Shown: in pieces, positions 22,609 through 33,185 of the stretch
How the letters are laid out: each line of letters begins with the position of its first letter
Position numbering within the stretch: the first letter of the stretch is position 1
Assembly: GCF_910592395.1 (NCBI RefSeq)
Contig: NC_088314.1
Span: 15,907,998 to 15,971,997 of the forward strand
DNA: 64,000 nt
Reading direction: 5' to 3'
Origin: Lineus longissimus
Taxonomy: Eukaryota; Nemertea; Pilidiophora; Heteronemertea; Lineidae
Notes under the pieces: model-generated
Databases searched by the model: none
Seen by the model: only the letters and a program-made list of their open reading frames with translations
Told to the model about the DNA's origin: nothing
Position numbers and translations under genes: made by a program

Positions 22609-22691
22609 CATTTCCCTATTGTAGACCTTTTGTGAAATCTATTACAAACTGATTTGGTCACATTTCACAAAAGGTCTACAATAGGGAAATG
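22609..22691. repeat. Perfect 30-bp inverted repeat (hairpin, 23-nt loop)
   Basis: Arms 22609-22638 and 22662-22691 are perfectly complementary over 30 bp (CATTTCCCTATTGTAGACCT...). The perfection in otherwise decayed sequence suggests a recent event or a very small foldback element. Confidence 0.9.
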
Positions 22692-23146
22692 AACAACAAG
22701 TCCGTATCAACCTGTCAAGTTCAGATGCGACAGGCACCTAGTTTTGGTAGAGCGGGTCACATTTTTCAAACAAGCCTTGGTCAGACGGCGAGCTATGCGA
22801 GAAACTACTGTATGAACCCCAATATTAAATGCATGTCAAGCACGGCTCGTCATGATGTCGCTACTCGCGTCTGGAGCTTCGCCAGTCATGACATTTCTTC
22901 AATGGCACGAAACCCCCCTGCAAATTGTGTGTACTAAAATTTCCTATGCTGGAACATTGGATCTTTTTCTGGAGCGGTTGTGGCTGGAATGAATTTCGGA
23001 ATGGAATAAAGCGCAGGGACATGTTGTAACAATCAAGGTTTGATGAAAATCCAAGCGCAGCTGTGAAAATGAGAGCGATTTTCAAGATTTCTGAACATCT
23101 TGAACCAGGCTCTAATTATTTGCTGAGGACAACCTTGCTACTATTT

Positions 23147-23777
23147 GTTAACTTGGTGAATGACAATTAGATGATTAACTGCACTTCTGTCAATATAATA
23201 TTCACATCTTTATCAACCGCAAGAAGGTCCACAGAACCTCCAAATCTGCATTTTGATGAAAATAGTCGATTTCGATATGACGACTTGTAGAAAAACATAT
23301 TTCTAGCGAACTATATCCAGGATGTATTTGAAGTACCACGCAGGGGGGTAAGCAGGTAAACATCATTGCATGAGGAGTAATGGCAGCCAATGCGCCTCGA
23401 TCAAGTCCGTCCTATATTAGTCACTTGATGAACGAGCTAGGACATAATATGATATAGAACCCGACCGTTTCATGAATGCGTGCCTGCGATTTGAAGTACG
23501 AACACGCGAATTAACAACAAACGATTGGCGTAATACAGACTTGTACATGTATAACCGAATGAACCGACGTGTATTTCGTGGATATGATATTTCTTGCACG
23601 TTGATGTCCTAAAAATGGGCAGACTATAAAGGACTGGCAAACAACAATGAGAATATAGTTAATTTGATAATGATTGATAGCGTGAAATCAATACTGATCA
23701 ATGTGGACATTTGGTTAAGTTGATGCCTGTATAAAATACATAAATTTATTAACAAATTTTGCATAAATTTTGCCACT
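23147..23777. repeat. Dispersed repeat, copy 1
   Basis: Matches 54028-54632 through many blocks (GTTAACTTGGTGAATG, GCGCCTCGATCA, TCCGTCCTATATTAGT, TTTCATGAATGCG, GCCTGCGATTTGAAGTACGAA). The match also continues upstream: ACATGATTGGCTGC at 21600 pairs with 53950, so 21640-23146 is inserted material in this copy. No coding sequence. Confidence 0.8.
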
Positions 23778-24220
23778 CTGACAATTTTCTCGTTTTTCCA
23801 TTTTCGCATTAGTTTATAAAGCATACCACTAGAGTGAAAAAATTTTTTGGAATATAACATCCTGAGATTCAGGTTTTTGTTCTGCTACCTTGTATGCAAA
23901 ACCCTGATAAAAAGCAATACAATGCACTGGGAAGGGTGGCTGTTCCGATTACTTCAAATACCACGTATATAGTTTATATGGGTGTTGTGTTAGCCAGAGC
24001 TAGCCCTTGATTATGAAGAGATTTTCAAATGGAGGTTACCATGGTCTGTCTATGTGCTCTCCCCGGCCAACAGGCACAGCTTTCAATACTTGATGTTTCT
24101 AAAAAGGCACTCTTGGCATGGCCTATCAAGGAGCTGCTCACGGTGCTCAACCTCTAGCTTGCCTGTCGACTAAGTGCCTTGCCCGAGACCTTGCTAGGAG
24201 GAGCAAGCATTTTAAGATTA

Positions 24221-25260
24221 TAGTAGTGATATTCCTTGAAAATATACATCTGATTGTGAGTGAATATAAATCAGAATGTTAATTTTTACACAATCAATGG
24301 AAAGAGTCTTTACCTTGACAGTTTCGAGAAGTGACACTTCTCTTCCTCAGAAAGTTAGTTAGTTCTAAGTTTGACCGCTAGATGTAGCCTTAAACCACAA
24401 ACTTTCTGTTATCAGAACATTGTTCGACCGGAGAAATAACATCGTTTCCGAAGAGAGTGATAAAATTAGTGAAGAGAAACACATACACACATCACTGGGC
24501 AGATGTGGTTACCCTAATTGGTCATTCAATCGTGTTACAGCTCAAATGGCTAAACACAAGGTAAATAAGAGCAATCCTAAGAAAAAGAACACTCAGAATC
24601 CTGACAGCAGGCCAAAGGCCCTGGCTGTCCTCCCTTATGTAAAAGGAGTCACCGAGACTATAGAACGGTATATGAGGAAAGCGGGGGTGGCTACAGCATG
24701 TAGACCACACACCACCATTAGACAATTGTTGGTTCATCCTAAGGACAAAAGGGATATGCTTGATATTACGGACTGTATTTATCAAATCCCTTGTGCAAAT
24801 TGTGACAATGCATATATCGGTGAGACAGGCAGAAAGTTCTCGGTCAGACTGAAAGAACATCAGAAAGACGTAGGGACTGTAAAGGACCGTAAATACACTC
24901 GTGCGAACAGACTGTCGTCTCAAAGTGAGTTCAACAAATCCGCAATCACTGACCACGTTGCCCAAGTCAACCATAACATCGATTGGGACAATAGTAAAGT
25001 GTTGGAGAAGGAATCGACAAGATTCACCAGATGGGTCAAGGAGGCAATCTGGATACGCAAGACCACCAACATGAACAGAGACGAGGGGGGATACAAACTG
25101 AGTCACGTGTGGGACGCCAGTTTGGCCGCTACATCTAGCGGTCAAACTCAGGACTAACTAACATTCTGAGGAAGAGAAGTGTCACTTCTCGAAACTGTCA
25201 AGGTAAAGACTCTTTCCATTGATTGTGTAAAAAATAACATTCTGATTTAGTAGTGATATT
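24221..25260 (+). mobile_element. Penelope-like element fragment with inverted terminal repeats
   Basis: A 13-bp target duplication TAGTAGTGATATT (24221-24233 and 25248-25260) encloses an insert. Its arms, 24268-24386 and 25131-25249, are about 119-bp inverted repeats with few mismatches. The middle codes for the GIY-YIG endonuclease end of a Penelope polyprotein. Penelope elements are known to carry terminal repeats in direct or inverted orientation and to be 5' truncated; both are seen here. Confidence 0.88.
24420..25157 (+). CDS. Penelope-like C-terminal RT segment plus GIY-YIG endonuclease
   Basis: Open for 245 codons. The N-terminal half is the end of the RT region (RCGYPNWSFNRV, then LAVLPYVKGVTETIERYMRK, then RQLLVHPKDKRD). 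It is followed by the GIY-YIG nuclease: IYQIPCANC (CX2C), AYIGETGR and RLKEHQKD, then SAITDHVAQVNH and an EAIWIRK..MNRDEGGYKLSHVWD block. The nuclease nicks the target DNA to prime reverse transcription. The RT palm (catalytic Asp residues) is absent, so this is a 5'-truncated copy whose remaining frame is undamaged. The annotated start is only the first ATG-like codon; it is not a biological start. Confidence 0.88.
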   Translation: MFDRRNNIVSEESDKISEEKHIHTSLGRCGYPNWSFNRVTAQMAKHKVNKSNPKKKNTQNPDSRPKALAVLPYVKGVTETIERYMRKAGVATACRPHTTIRQLLVHPKDKRDMLDITDCIYQIPCANCDNAYIGETGRKFSVRLKEHQKDVGTVKDRKYTRANRLSSQSEFNKSAITDHVAQVNHNIDWDNSKVLEKESTRFTRWVKEAIWIRKTTNMNRDEGGYKLSHVWDASLAATSSGQTQD

Positions 25261-25640
25261 GTAATTGGTACGAGCCATTGGGCAGCCGACATGACGTGTG
25301 AAGGCCTATCTGAGTTCTCCTACTTCTTCTCCGTATAAAAAGGGGCCTATTGCTGACTAAGATCTCTATCCGGCCAATTGATATAATGTCATATACACGC
25401 AAAAGAACAGGGCCCGATCCTGTGGATAATTGGTTGGTTTAATTGTGTCTTCGAAATGGCCCCTTTGATATTGCATTAGATTTTCATTGCAATTCAATCT
25501 TTCGGCCCATGCAAGATCACGGGTCCGACATGCTCAAAAAAGCAAACATTGATTCATAGTTACGTTAATACCAAGAAAAGACAATGATGATAATGTTGAT
25601 AATTGTCGCAACCTCTCTACCTGTCCTTCTTTTTCCTTTA

Positions 25641-26413
25641 AGCAGGGTGTACATTGGCAACATTTCTCCAACATTTTTACAACATTTTTACAACATTTTT
25701 ACAACATGCCCTGTGTACACTATTTTAAGAGTGTTGGAAATTTGTTGGAATATGTTGGAAGTTTGTTGTAAAAACAGAGCGGGAAAAATTTTTTGGTGGG
25801 AAAATCATGGATGAATTCAAGGAGAGCACATGTGTTTTGGCTGCTTCTGCCACAGTTTTGGCAATTGTCTTGTCAAGACGGCAAAGGCGGAGAAAAAGGA
25901 AGTCAAGAGACAGTGGACCAGGCCGTGGATCCAAATGAGGCAGCAGCATGGAGCATACCATTGCCTGCTGAGGGAGTTGAGGATGAGTGATAAGCCCTCC
26001 TATAAGAACTTCCTGAGAATGGATGAGGGGGCATTTGAGGAACTCCTTGCTAAGGTTTCACCCCTTATTGCAAAGCAAGACGCCCAATTAAGGGAATCTA
26101 TACCTGCTCCATTTTGTCCATCTAGGGCTGGTCACATGACTTCAGGTAGATCACATGATCAATTAGATGTTGTAAGAATGTTGGAAAACTGGTTTTGCTC
26201 TGTGCACACTTAGCAACATTTTTACAACACGACCAAAAACTTGCGACAACAAATTGACCAGACAATTCTTTTTGCAACATATTTCCAACAATTCTCCAAC
26301 ATTTTTACAACATTATTTTCTCTGTACACACTTGGCAACATTTTTCCAACACGGCGTTGCAACAAGGAATGTTGGAGAAATGTTGTAAAAATGTTACTCG
26401 TGTACACAGGCCT
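25641..26413 (+). mobile_element. PIF/Harbinger-type element, internally deleted
   Basis: Flanked by the 3-bp target duplication TTA (25638-25640 and 26414-26416), the Harbinger hallmark. The ends share GTGTACA and subterminal clusters of CAACATTTTTACAACA on both strands. It contains only the first part of a transposase (see 25830-26110). Confidence 0.8.
25830..26110 (+). pseudogene. Harbinger transposase, N-terminal fragment
   Basis: Encodes RQWTRPWIQMRQQHGAYHCL and LRELRMSDKPSYKNFLRMDE, then FEELLAKVSPLIAKQD. This is the characteristic N-terminal region of Harbinger DDE transposases (W..PW...R...GAY..L..EL...D...Y..FLRM). The catalytic DDE core is missing, so the protein would be inactive. 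Confidence 0.85.
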
Positions 26414-26416
26414 TTA

Positions 26417-28263
26417 CGCTAGACTTCGTCATGTGGGAATGCTGCATTGATGACGTCATAACCTTAGGCGCAAGGGCGCTTTCGTATGATATAGAGTTTG
26501 TGGTGTGTATGTGCAACAACGCAACACACTTCTTTCTGTATTTGGCAAGTATATGTAATTCATAATTCAAGTCTGGCCTTCGTTTACTCTTACTAGCATA
26601 ATACCCGTGGCGCGGGTTGTTTTAGGGTGTTGGCTGACTGTAGGGTCGGGGCAATTTGGGTAAAATGAAATTATATGTCTGGGGGTTGGATGTTGTCTTG
26701 ATTTTGATATGCGTAAAATAGGTCGATGTGTGATGTGGAGCACTCCGCGCCGACCCAAGTGTTTACAAATCGAACATGATGATTTGGAGGATGATTTTCC
26801 TCCAAATTACTTACACTATACGCGCTTTGGCCAAAACGACCGGAAAAATAAAACTCCACCACTCTTCAAAGTGGTCTCGACTTATTTTGACGACATATTT
26901 CGCGAATGGTGAAGAGTTGGCGTGTTACGAACTTAGTACAACAAATGCCGCGAGCATAGTGGGTGGCAGCACCAGACGGAGGAAGTAGTTCGCCTAGGGT
27001 TTTTTCGACACCCTCCGCACGGACTCCACTCGTTCCGGAACACTCACTTACTTGTTAATCTGCAGTGGTTAGCCTGTTTTTATTGCAGTAAAGAAATGTT
27101 AATTGGGATTTTATATTATATTTTATATTTGCCCCGGGTATTCATATACGGAGCTATGCGCTACTTTGCGCCCAGTGCTTGGGTCGGCAGTTTTGTTATT
27201 ATGTGACGTGTATCACGTGATGAATTCCCATACGGTACTTAGAAATATTAAGAGCGATTAACAACGTAAGGTGAAAGAGTACGACCAAAATAAACGGGGA
27301 AACTTGCGGAAATGGATGAATGCTTTAAACATATAGTGGCCCCAATACTTTCCCGGCTTATTTTTGTATAATCACACACTTTTGATTTAATAGATGGCCC
27401 CATATGCAAATCAGACCTGCTGAAAAGGCCCCTCATGCTAATGAGTATGCCCATATATAGAAAGAACAAAAAATGCTATTTCTCCGAGATCGCTGCAAAG
27501 TTTACCCATTTAACCAGGCGAGGACCATCTTCATATTAACCACGACTTTCAGGAAAGGTTTCGAGGTCATCCGATCTGAACTGACGGCGGAGATGTGTGA
27601 CAAACTATTTCAGCTCTACGTCCATTATAGTAGTGATGCAGACAGCTTAAATGATGACCTCGGCAGCAGTGGGCACCTAGGCCTACTTCGTTCGACGCCT
27701 TGAAATCGTATTTTAGAATCATGCACATGTACCAATTTTCATCGATGATTAACGTTTACAACGGTAATTCCGATAACTACCAAAGCTGGCGCAGTCATTC
27801 ATTAAATCTATAGCGTGTCCCTTATAGATTATCTCACAATTAATGGAACCCATACCGAGCTCAATAAATTGCCTTTAGTCTTCTGACAAAGCCCGCTCGC
27901 ACCATGGCCTAAATCCCCATTGTACTACAGTCGTATCAAAGGGACATCAGGGCAATCTTGATAGCTTCGACCCCCACGAAACAGTTCGGATAGGAGTCGA
28001 TAGGCCTGAATTGGCAAGGACAACGTGTATTGGACTAAATTGCCTACTACACTACATGCCAGTATACGCTACATTAGCTACATCTTGATGGTCTAGCTAC
28101 GAGCTACTTCCCAGTGATATTCTGTCTCTGTCCACTGAACCTAGGCGATCCCTGAGGTCACATAACATAGCTTTTCTGCACTTTACAATGTATTATCTGG
28201 AGTCGTACGGTGGCAGGGCCCAGGGGCTTTGATGTTGACCGTCAACCAGAGTTAGTTTGAAGA
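26417..28263. other. No recognisable gene
   Basis: 1.8 kb of mixed sequence. Short open frames (for example 26709-26912 and 27473-27703) lack recognisable motifs, splice context or codon character. I see no TIR element or RNA gene. Confidence 0.5.
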
Positions 28264-28267
28264 AATG

Positions 28268-28533
28268 TCGTCGATGATTTCACGAGGTGACCAATGAACA
28301 AAGTTTTCATTTTGAGAAAACTCCACTCAATGATTCCGTATAGTTTAAATGACTCTGTGCATTTATACATATGAGTATGATGGCACGAAATGCATGTAAA
28401 GAGTTATAGAATTGATAGGGCTTTGAATGTCACCATGTTAATTGGTGTGTAAGTAAATAGGGCTACTCAGATGGCGCTGTTCTCTCAATTTTAGAAAAAT
28501 TGTAGACTGGTCACTTTGTGAAATCATCGACGA
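28268..28533. repeat. Inverted repeat pair, 25 bp, ~266 bp apart
   Basis: 28268-28292 (TCGTCGATGATTTCACGAGG..) is complementary to 28509-28533 with two or three mismatches. Could be the ends of an old small TIR element; no target duplication is evident. Confidence 0.5.
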
Positions 28534-29195
28534 AGTATAGAAGAATATGACAAAGTTGATAAAGTTATCCCGGAATATATTCATGTTAAAAAACAACTTC
28601 ACATCCATACCTTCTTCCTCGCTTACTGTCAACAGAGAGTTTGAGACTGAATCGCTCTCATCTAGAATGATGAAGGGAGTTATAGTCTCGATAAAGGGGT
28701 GGATAAAAAATCATGATATTCCCAAAGGTGTGACAGGGGCATTCAAGTCGCATCGGGTGTTCAGCGACAAATTCGTCGTGTGCGCAGGGCTTCTCTGATT
28801 AAATCCTCGTCGAAGATGGAACAAACCCAAAAGTTGTGCAAAGTCGGAGTTAGGTTGCAGCTTTCTACCAGCCCGGTCCCTGATGGCGAACCATTTGGAC
28901 ATAAAAGTATAAATGCTGGTAGAATTTGATTCTCTTTCTTTTCCTCTCCTGGCGTGGTCTCAAGATGTCATGCTCAGCTTTGGTGTTGCGTAACGTTTTG
29001 CAGGTCAATGCGACATCCTGAGTATCAGGACTGTTCACTCGGAACTTTCAAATTGTGGAATGGAAGGTGTGCGAGGGGAGGAGCATATGCAACGAGAGCC
29101 TTTCAATAAGACTCTGATACAACTGACTTCGGTATGTGAGGATGCGGTATAGCGAAGGATGAATGATCGTGAAAAAGCTAGTAATGTTTTATAAT

Positions 29196-29201
29196 TTTAT
29201 T
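29196..29201 (-). terminator. Poly(A) signal of the cysteine-rich peptide gene
   Basis: AATAAA on the minus strand, 49 bp downstream of the TGA at 29250, the usual place for a short 3' untranslated region. Confidence 0.7.
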
Positions 29202-29249
29202 TCCATTGTATTGGTGTTTCAGATCTGAATGAATACGTCCGAGACAAAA

Positions 29250-32170
29250 TCAACGGTCTTCGCACTGTGGTCTCCAATACCTTGGGCTGACAGGAACTAC
29301 CTTGCATATCAACGGCGAGCAGCACGGACACAGGCTATGCCGAATTGGGGAGCATCTGCTGAAAAACAAACAAAACGTTATAATTATCACCACTGATCCG
29401 AGTGCCCGAAGCTATTAATAATTTGACATTATCGCCGCTGCTGTATTGGTAAATTGGCCTAAATGTCACAACTGAGCCAAATGTTTAAAAGGACTTCATG
29501 AATATGTATATTTTTCGTTGAATCTTTCACACTTCCGGACCTAGGCTGTCTATATTTTCCAACGGGCTACAATGACCTCGTCATTACTCTACTGTTATAA
29601 CTAGACTTGGCGGTTTAACACTGTGTACAAGCGTACCGGGGCTATACACTCAATGAAAAGAGCTCACTGAATACTCTTTCTCATGCAGGGTATTTCCGAG
29701 GCAATACCACATGGTTACGTCTTCATATTGGCTGTACGGCGGCAGGCATCAAAATGTGCACGATTCCCCTAAATGACAAATGGTGTGGACTGTTCTTCCT
29801 GTATCTCTATCGCCGGAACTATATCACTAGCAAAGAAACGACACTAGGCCCACCTTAATGGTAAATATTCATGACCCTAGCAAAAGCCTATTTATAGAAC
29901 AAGGCCTGTCAGTCATACCTAGTCAAATAGCAGAAGTCGATGTCTAGGCCGAGGCTGGTCAGTGCCGTCTTACGTCTTATTTCATGCATCAAACAACCAT
30001 AAATAAATAAGCAGGTCCTAATTGTAAGTCATGGTGAATATTAATTGACGGGATCTGGGGTGGAATTATCTGGTGTTAGGTCCGGAGATAGGGTATACAG
30101 GTAGGTCCAGAAAACGCACCAGATACTTCCACTACCAGGGCCGAGTTGTTCAAAACAATGTTAGCTTTAACGGAGTCGTTAAGTCTTAACGTGAAAATGT
30201 TAATGGGTTTAACTGAAAGAGATAACCTTCTTGAGGATACTTAACGTAACCGTTAGGGATAACGTGACATTTGCACTTTTGAACAACCGGGCCCTGGGGG
30301 TTAAAACCATTGACGTTAGTGGATGGGGAATCTTTCGAGGTGAGAAATGATACCAAGATCGACCGATTTGGTTCAGTAGTTTTTCTTTTAGATCCTATTT
30401 TGTGAAGCACAGACAGGCTTCATTCGCTCATAGGAAAAATCGAACTGTGTCGGTAAATTCAACTTTTAATAGTAAATAGGTGGATTAAATGCCAGGTAAT
30501 ATATTGACATGAGATAATGTCAACAAGGTTCCTAGTGACAATTTGCAACCGAGTAAAGGTCGTGTTAGCATTGCCAGGCCTCAGCACACCACCGAGATGT
30601 TTGTAACCTACAACAGAAGCGTTCTGTTTTCTTACATTGCACCTGACCAAGGGACTCCAACCTTGCGTCACAAAAAAGCCTGTAAAACAAAAACTGCTGA
30701 ACAGAATCATTCGATCTTGGCATCAATCTTTTTCTAAAAAGATTATCTAGCCACTGGTTTTAATAGTTTTAACCCCCTGCTAGTGGAAGTTGAAGTATCC
30801 GGTTGCGTTTTTTTCTCGACCACCCTGTACAGCCGGGTATGGCCACTGTTTTATCAAGTCCTACCGTTTCTCCCTGTCTGCTTCAGCATCCACAACTGCT
30901 TCACCCTGGCCCAGATCTAAAATATGAGATAAAACATTGTTCATGACCCAGTAGGTATCCTTTCGTTCCAGGCTCTAGGAAGGCGGGGGCAAAATGACAG
31001 GTCATAAACACATTTTTGGTGATAATTTAGAGTAATCTGCCCCCCCCCCCTCCATGTGATCGGACAATAAAACAGGGTATTTTATGCATTCTGCGCAGGA
31101 TTTGAATTTTAAGGATAAATGAATTTTTATTTGGTACATTTTATGTCTATGTTAGTAGATTTGCACTGCTTCATTATATGGCAAGTGAGCAAAATTCTAA
31201 TTTCATTCAAGATGTCTAATTTCATTCAGAGAAATGTCCATGAAAACGCATGTTAACAATGTATGCCGTGCGGCAAATTTCCATTTCTATCGTATAAGCA
31301 ATATAAGATCTTTGCTCAGTAAATCAGCAGCAACAAGTGCAGTGCGGACCTTAGTTGTCTCGCGGTTGGACTACGCAAATAGTCTGCTATATAACATCTC
31401 TGAGGCCAATGTGCGTAAGCTTTAACTGGTTCAAAACTCGGCAGCTCGTCTCGTCACTAGGGTGTCCAGAGGGGATCATATCACTCCGGTTCTGTGCGCA
31501 CTCCACTGGCTTCCTTTGAAAGCAAGGCTCGAGTACAAGGTTAATCTAATGGTCTACAAATGTCTACATGATTACGCACCAAAATATCTCGCAGACTGCT
31601 TAGAAGTTTACAGACCCTCACGCTCCCTGCGGTCAAGTACAATGGGTCTGTGTAAGGAAGTCCGCACAAACCGGGTGATAGGCTCCTCTGCATTTGCAGT
31701 GGCGGGACCAAAGCTATGGAATGAGCTTCCAAATAGTGTTCGTGGCCAGAGTACCCTGGGTCGTTTTAAACTGCACTAAAAACTCATATTTTTAAGAAAT
31801 TCTTTTGAATCCTTTGCACGTTTTCATTAGTAATGACTTTTATTCTATCATGTATTAATGTTATGTTTTATTATAAATTGTAAAGCGCTTAGAAATTTTA
31901 ACAACGTTAAGCGCTATAAAAATGTTTTTTAATAATAAAAATAATAAGATAGCGTTCTAGTTTTGCCAAACGACGATATTGAATTTCATATTTTGTACGT
32001 ATTGATTAAGAAATTGGCAATTTTCAAATTTTAACGAGTGCATTGGCCTTAACTAAGGCGACTATTCCACTTCCATCAATAAACACTGGTCCTCGTTGAA
32101 AAATAGACTCACCAGCCAGTGCAAGGCCCAACACGAGCAGCCCAACAAGAAACACACAGGACGTCTTCAT
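29250..32170 (-). CDS. Secreted cysteine-rich peptide precursor, 72 residues, three coding exons
   Basis: Exons: 32170-32113 (signal peptide), 30916-30865 (propeptide), 29358-29250 (mature peptide and TGA). Exon 1 encodes M-K-T-S-C then a hydrophobic run ending LALA, 19 residues, and stops in phase 1 at a GTGAGT donor. Exon 2 follows ..CATATTTTAG, is 52 bp, acidic, and ends REK+CG (phase 2) at a GTAGGA donor. Exon 3 follows a strong tract (GTTTGTTTTTCAG). The join gives R-E-K-R-R, a furin-like site, directly before the first of six cysteines. Spacing is C-x7-C-x1-CC-x4-C-x13-C, leaving a mature peptide of about 34 residues. The C-C-CC-C-C order is that of many inhibitor-cystine-knot peptides, although loop 2 is unusually short. 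It could be a defence, signalling or venom-type peptide; the sequence does not decide. All phases agree and an AATAAA lies 49 bp after the stop. Confidence 0.8.
30135..30297. mobile_element. Small TIR element in intron 2 of the peptide gene
   Basis: 163 bp, ends CCAGGGCCGAGTTGTTCAAAA and TTTTGAACAACCGGGCCCTGG (inverted, one or two differences). Further inside, TTAACG motifs repeat on both strands. Its ends resemble those of 1390-1660. Non-coding. Confidence 0.8.
31205..31949 (+). pseudogene. 5'-truncated CR1/L2-type LINE, 3' end of RT
   Basis: Encodes the post-palm RT region: ATSAVRTLVVSRLDYANSLL, then LVQNSAARLVT, HITPVLCALHWLPLKARLEY, KCLHDYAPKYLADCL and AGPKLWNELPNSVR. These are the diagnostic C-terminal blocks of CR1/L2/Rex-like elements. 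In-frame TAA codons at about 31423 and after FKLH (about 31778) break it. The tail (31880-31949) has a hairpin (AAGCGCTTA../TAAGCGCT) and ends in A-rich ATAATAA repeats, like L2/CR1 3' ends. It lies in intron 1 of the peptide gene, opposite strand. Confidence 0.88.
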
Positions 32171-32195
32171 TTCAGTGAACTTAGATCCGCTAACT
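32171..32195 (-). other. 5' untranslated part of the signal-peptide exon
   Basis: The 25 bp before the ATG follow a pyrimidine-rich acceptor (CACCTTCCTTTTAG, minus strand, ending 32196). This suggests an intron in the 5' untranslated region whose donor may be at 35822. Confidence 0.6.
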
Positions 32196-32283
32196 CTAAA
32201 AGGAAGGTGCCATCAGAAATAAAACAAAATGAGACACAGTTTATTAAATATTTGTGAAGGAATTGAGATATGTCATGGGTTAC

Positions 32284-32640
32284 AGGCCGCTAGTACGAAG
32301 ATCCGCTTGTCCTAAGACCCGCTAGTCCGAAAGCCCGCAAATTTGGAAAAAAGGCCCGCCAGTCCGAAAATGAAAAAAAAAACAATCGGAAAACGTGTAA
32401 CCCTCAATGTTAGGGATTATATTACGCTAAGCCAGCTTTCCTACCACAGAATAATCATCAGAGTCACCAGAAAATATCATATTTCTTTCAAATAACGGTG
32501 TATTTTTCCATTTTGCATTATTTGGTATTTTTCCTGATTTAGACTAGGGGGCAATCGGACTACAGTGCGATCTTCTTCAAAATGAATTTTGTAGTGTAAT
32601 TTTCGAACTAACGAGTCTCGGAATAGCGGACCTTTCGGAA
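32284..32640. repeat. Degenerate CCGCTAGTCCGAA repeats
   Basis: Four diverged ~17-bp units of CCGCTAGTCCGAA type lie in a row at 32287-32360, with complementary versions at 32600-32640. Probably the arms of an old TIR element. No gene. Confidence 0.5.
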
Positions 32641-32884
32641 TATATAGACGTATGCGCCGTCAGTGTCGGGTAATAAAGGGCGTTTCAAGCAGAACTGACC
32701 ATGAATGTTGTCTAATAGTGTAGAGTTCAAGTTGTCACTGTTCACTTTTCACTTGTCCCATGTTAACTGACTTAGGCTTGATAACACGATGTGAGGGTGA
32801 ACTGGGACGCTGATGATAAGCTCTAGTTGACCTGGACTCGTTATTTCACAAAAACTGGGACAAAAAACATGGCTGACTGAACAC

Positions 32885-33185
32885 CTGACAACCTAAAAAC
32901 TTGACCACTCCCAAACACCTACCTCTAGGGGTAGGTGTTATACCTGTACATTTCTCCAATGCATTTGCCTTGTTTCTTCAGGTGGGCCAGGGTAGGTGTA
33001 ACACTAGTGTCAGAAAAGTGTAACACTTTCCCAACACCAGTTTTGAAATCTTGGGGATTCCCTCCTCAAACACCGGTGTTACACCGGTGTAGCCCAACAC
33101 CGAGCAGGGTGGTCAAGTGTTGGTGTAGTGATGGTGTTATCTTGGTGACGGTGTTACACCAACACTTTACACTTTTTCAATCCCA
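32885..33185. repeat. GTGTTACACC-rich inverted repeat cluster
   Basis: About 300 bp containing at least ten GTGTTA/TAACAC or GTGTTGG/CCAACAC motifs on both strands, including GTGTTGGTGT..ACACCAACAC (33117-33166). Looks like a small foldback element. Sequence 33186-34690 beyond it has several C runs and no recognisable gene. Confidence 0.55.

Noticed and set aside
24522-25145. Long minus-strand open frame (207 codons) opposite the GIY-YIG frame
   Set aside because: It is the antisense shadow of a clear Penelope nuclease frame and has no motif of its own.
28547-28798. 83-codon plus-strand frame upstream of the peptide gene's 3' end
   Set aside because: No recognisable motif, signal peptide or splice signals.
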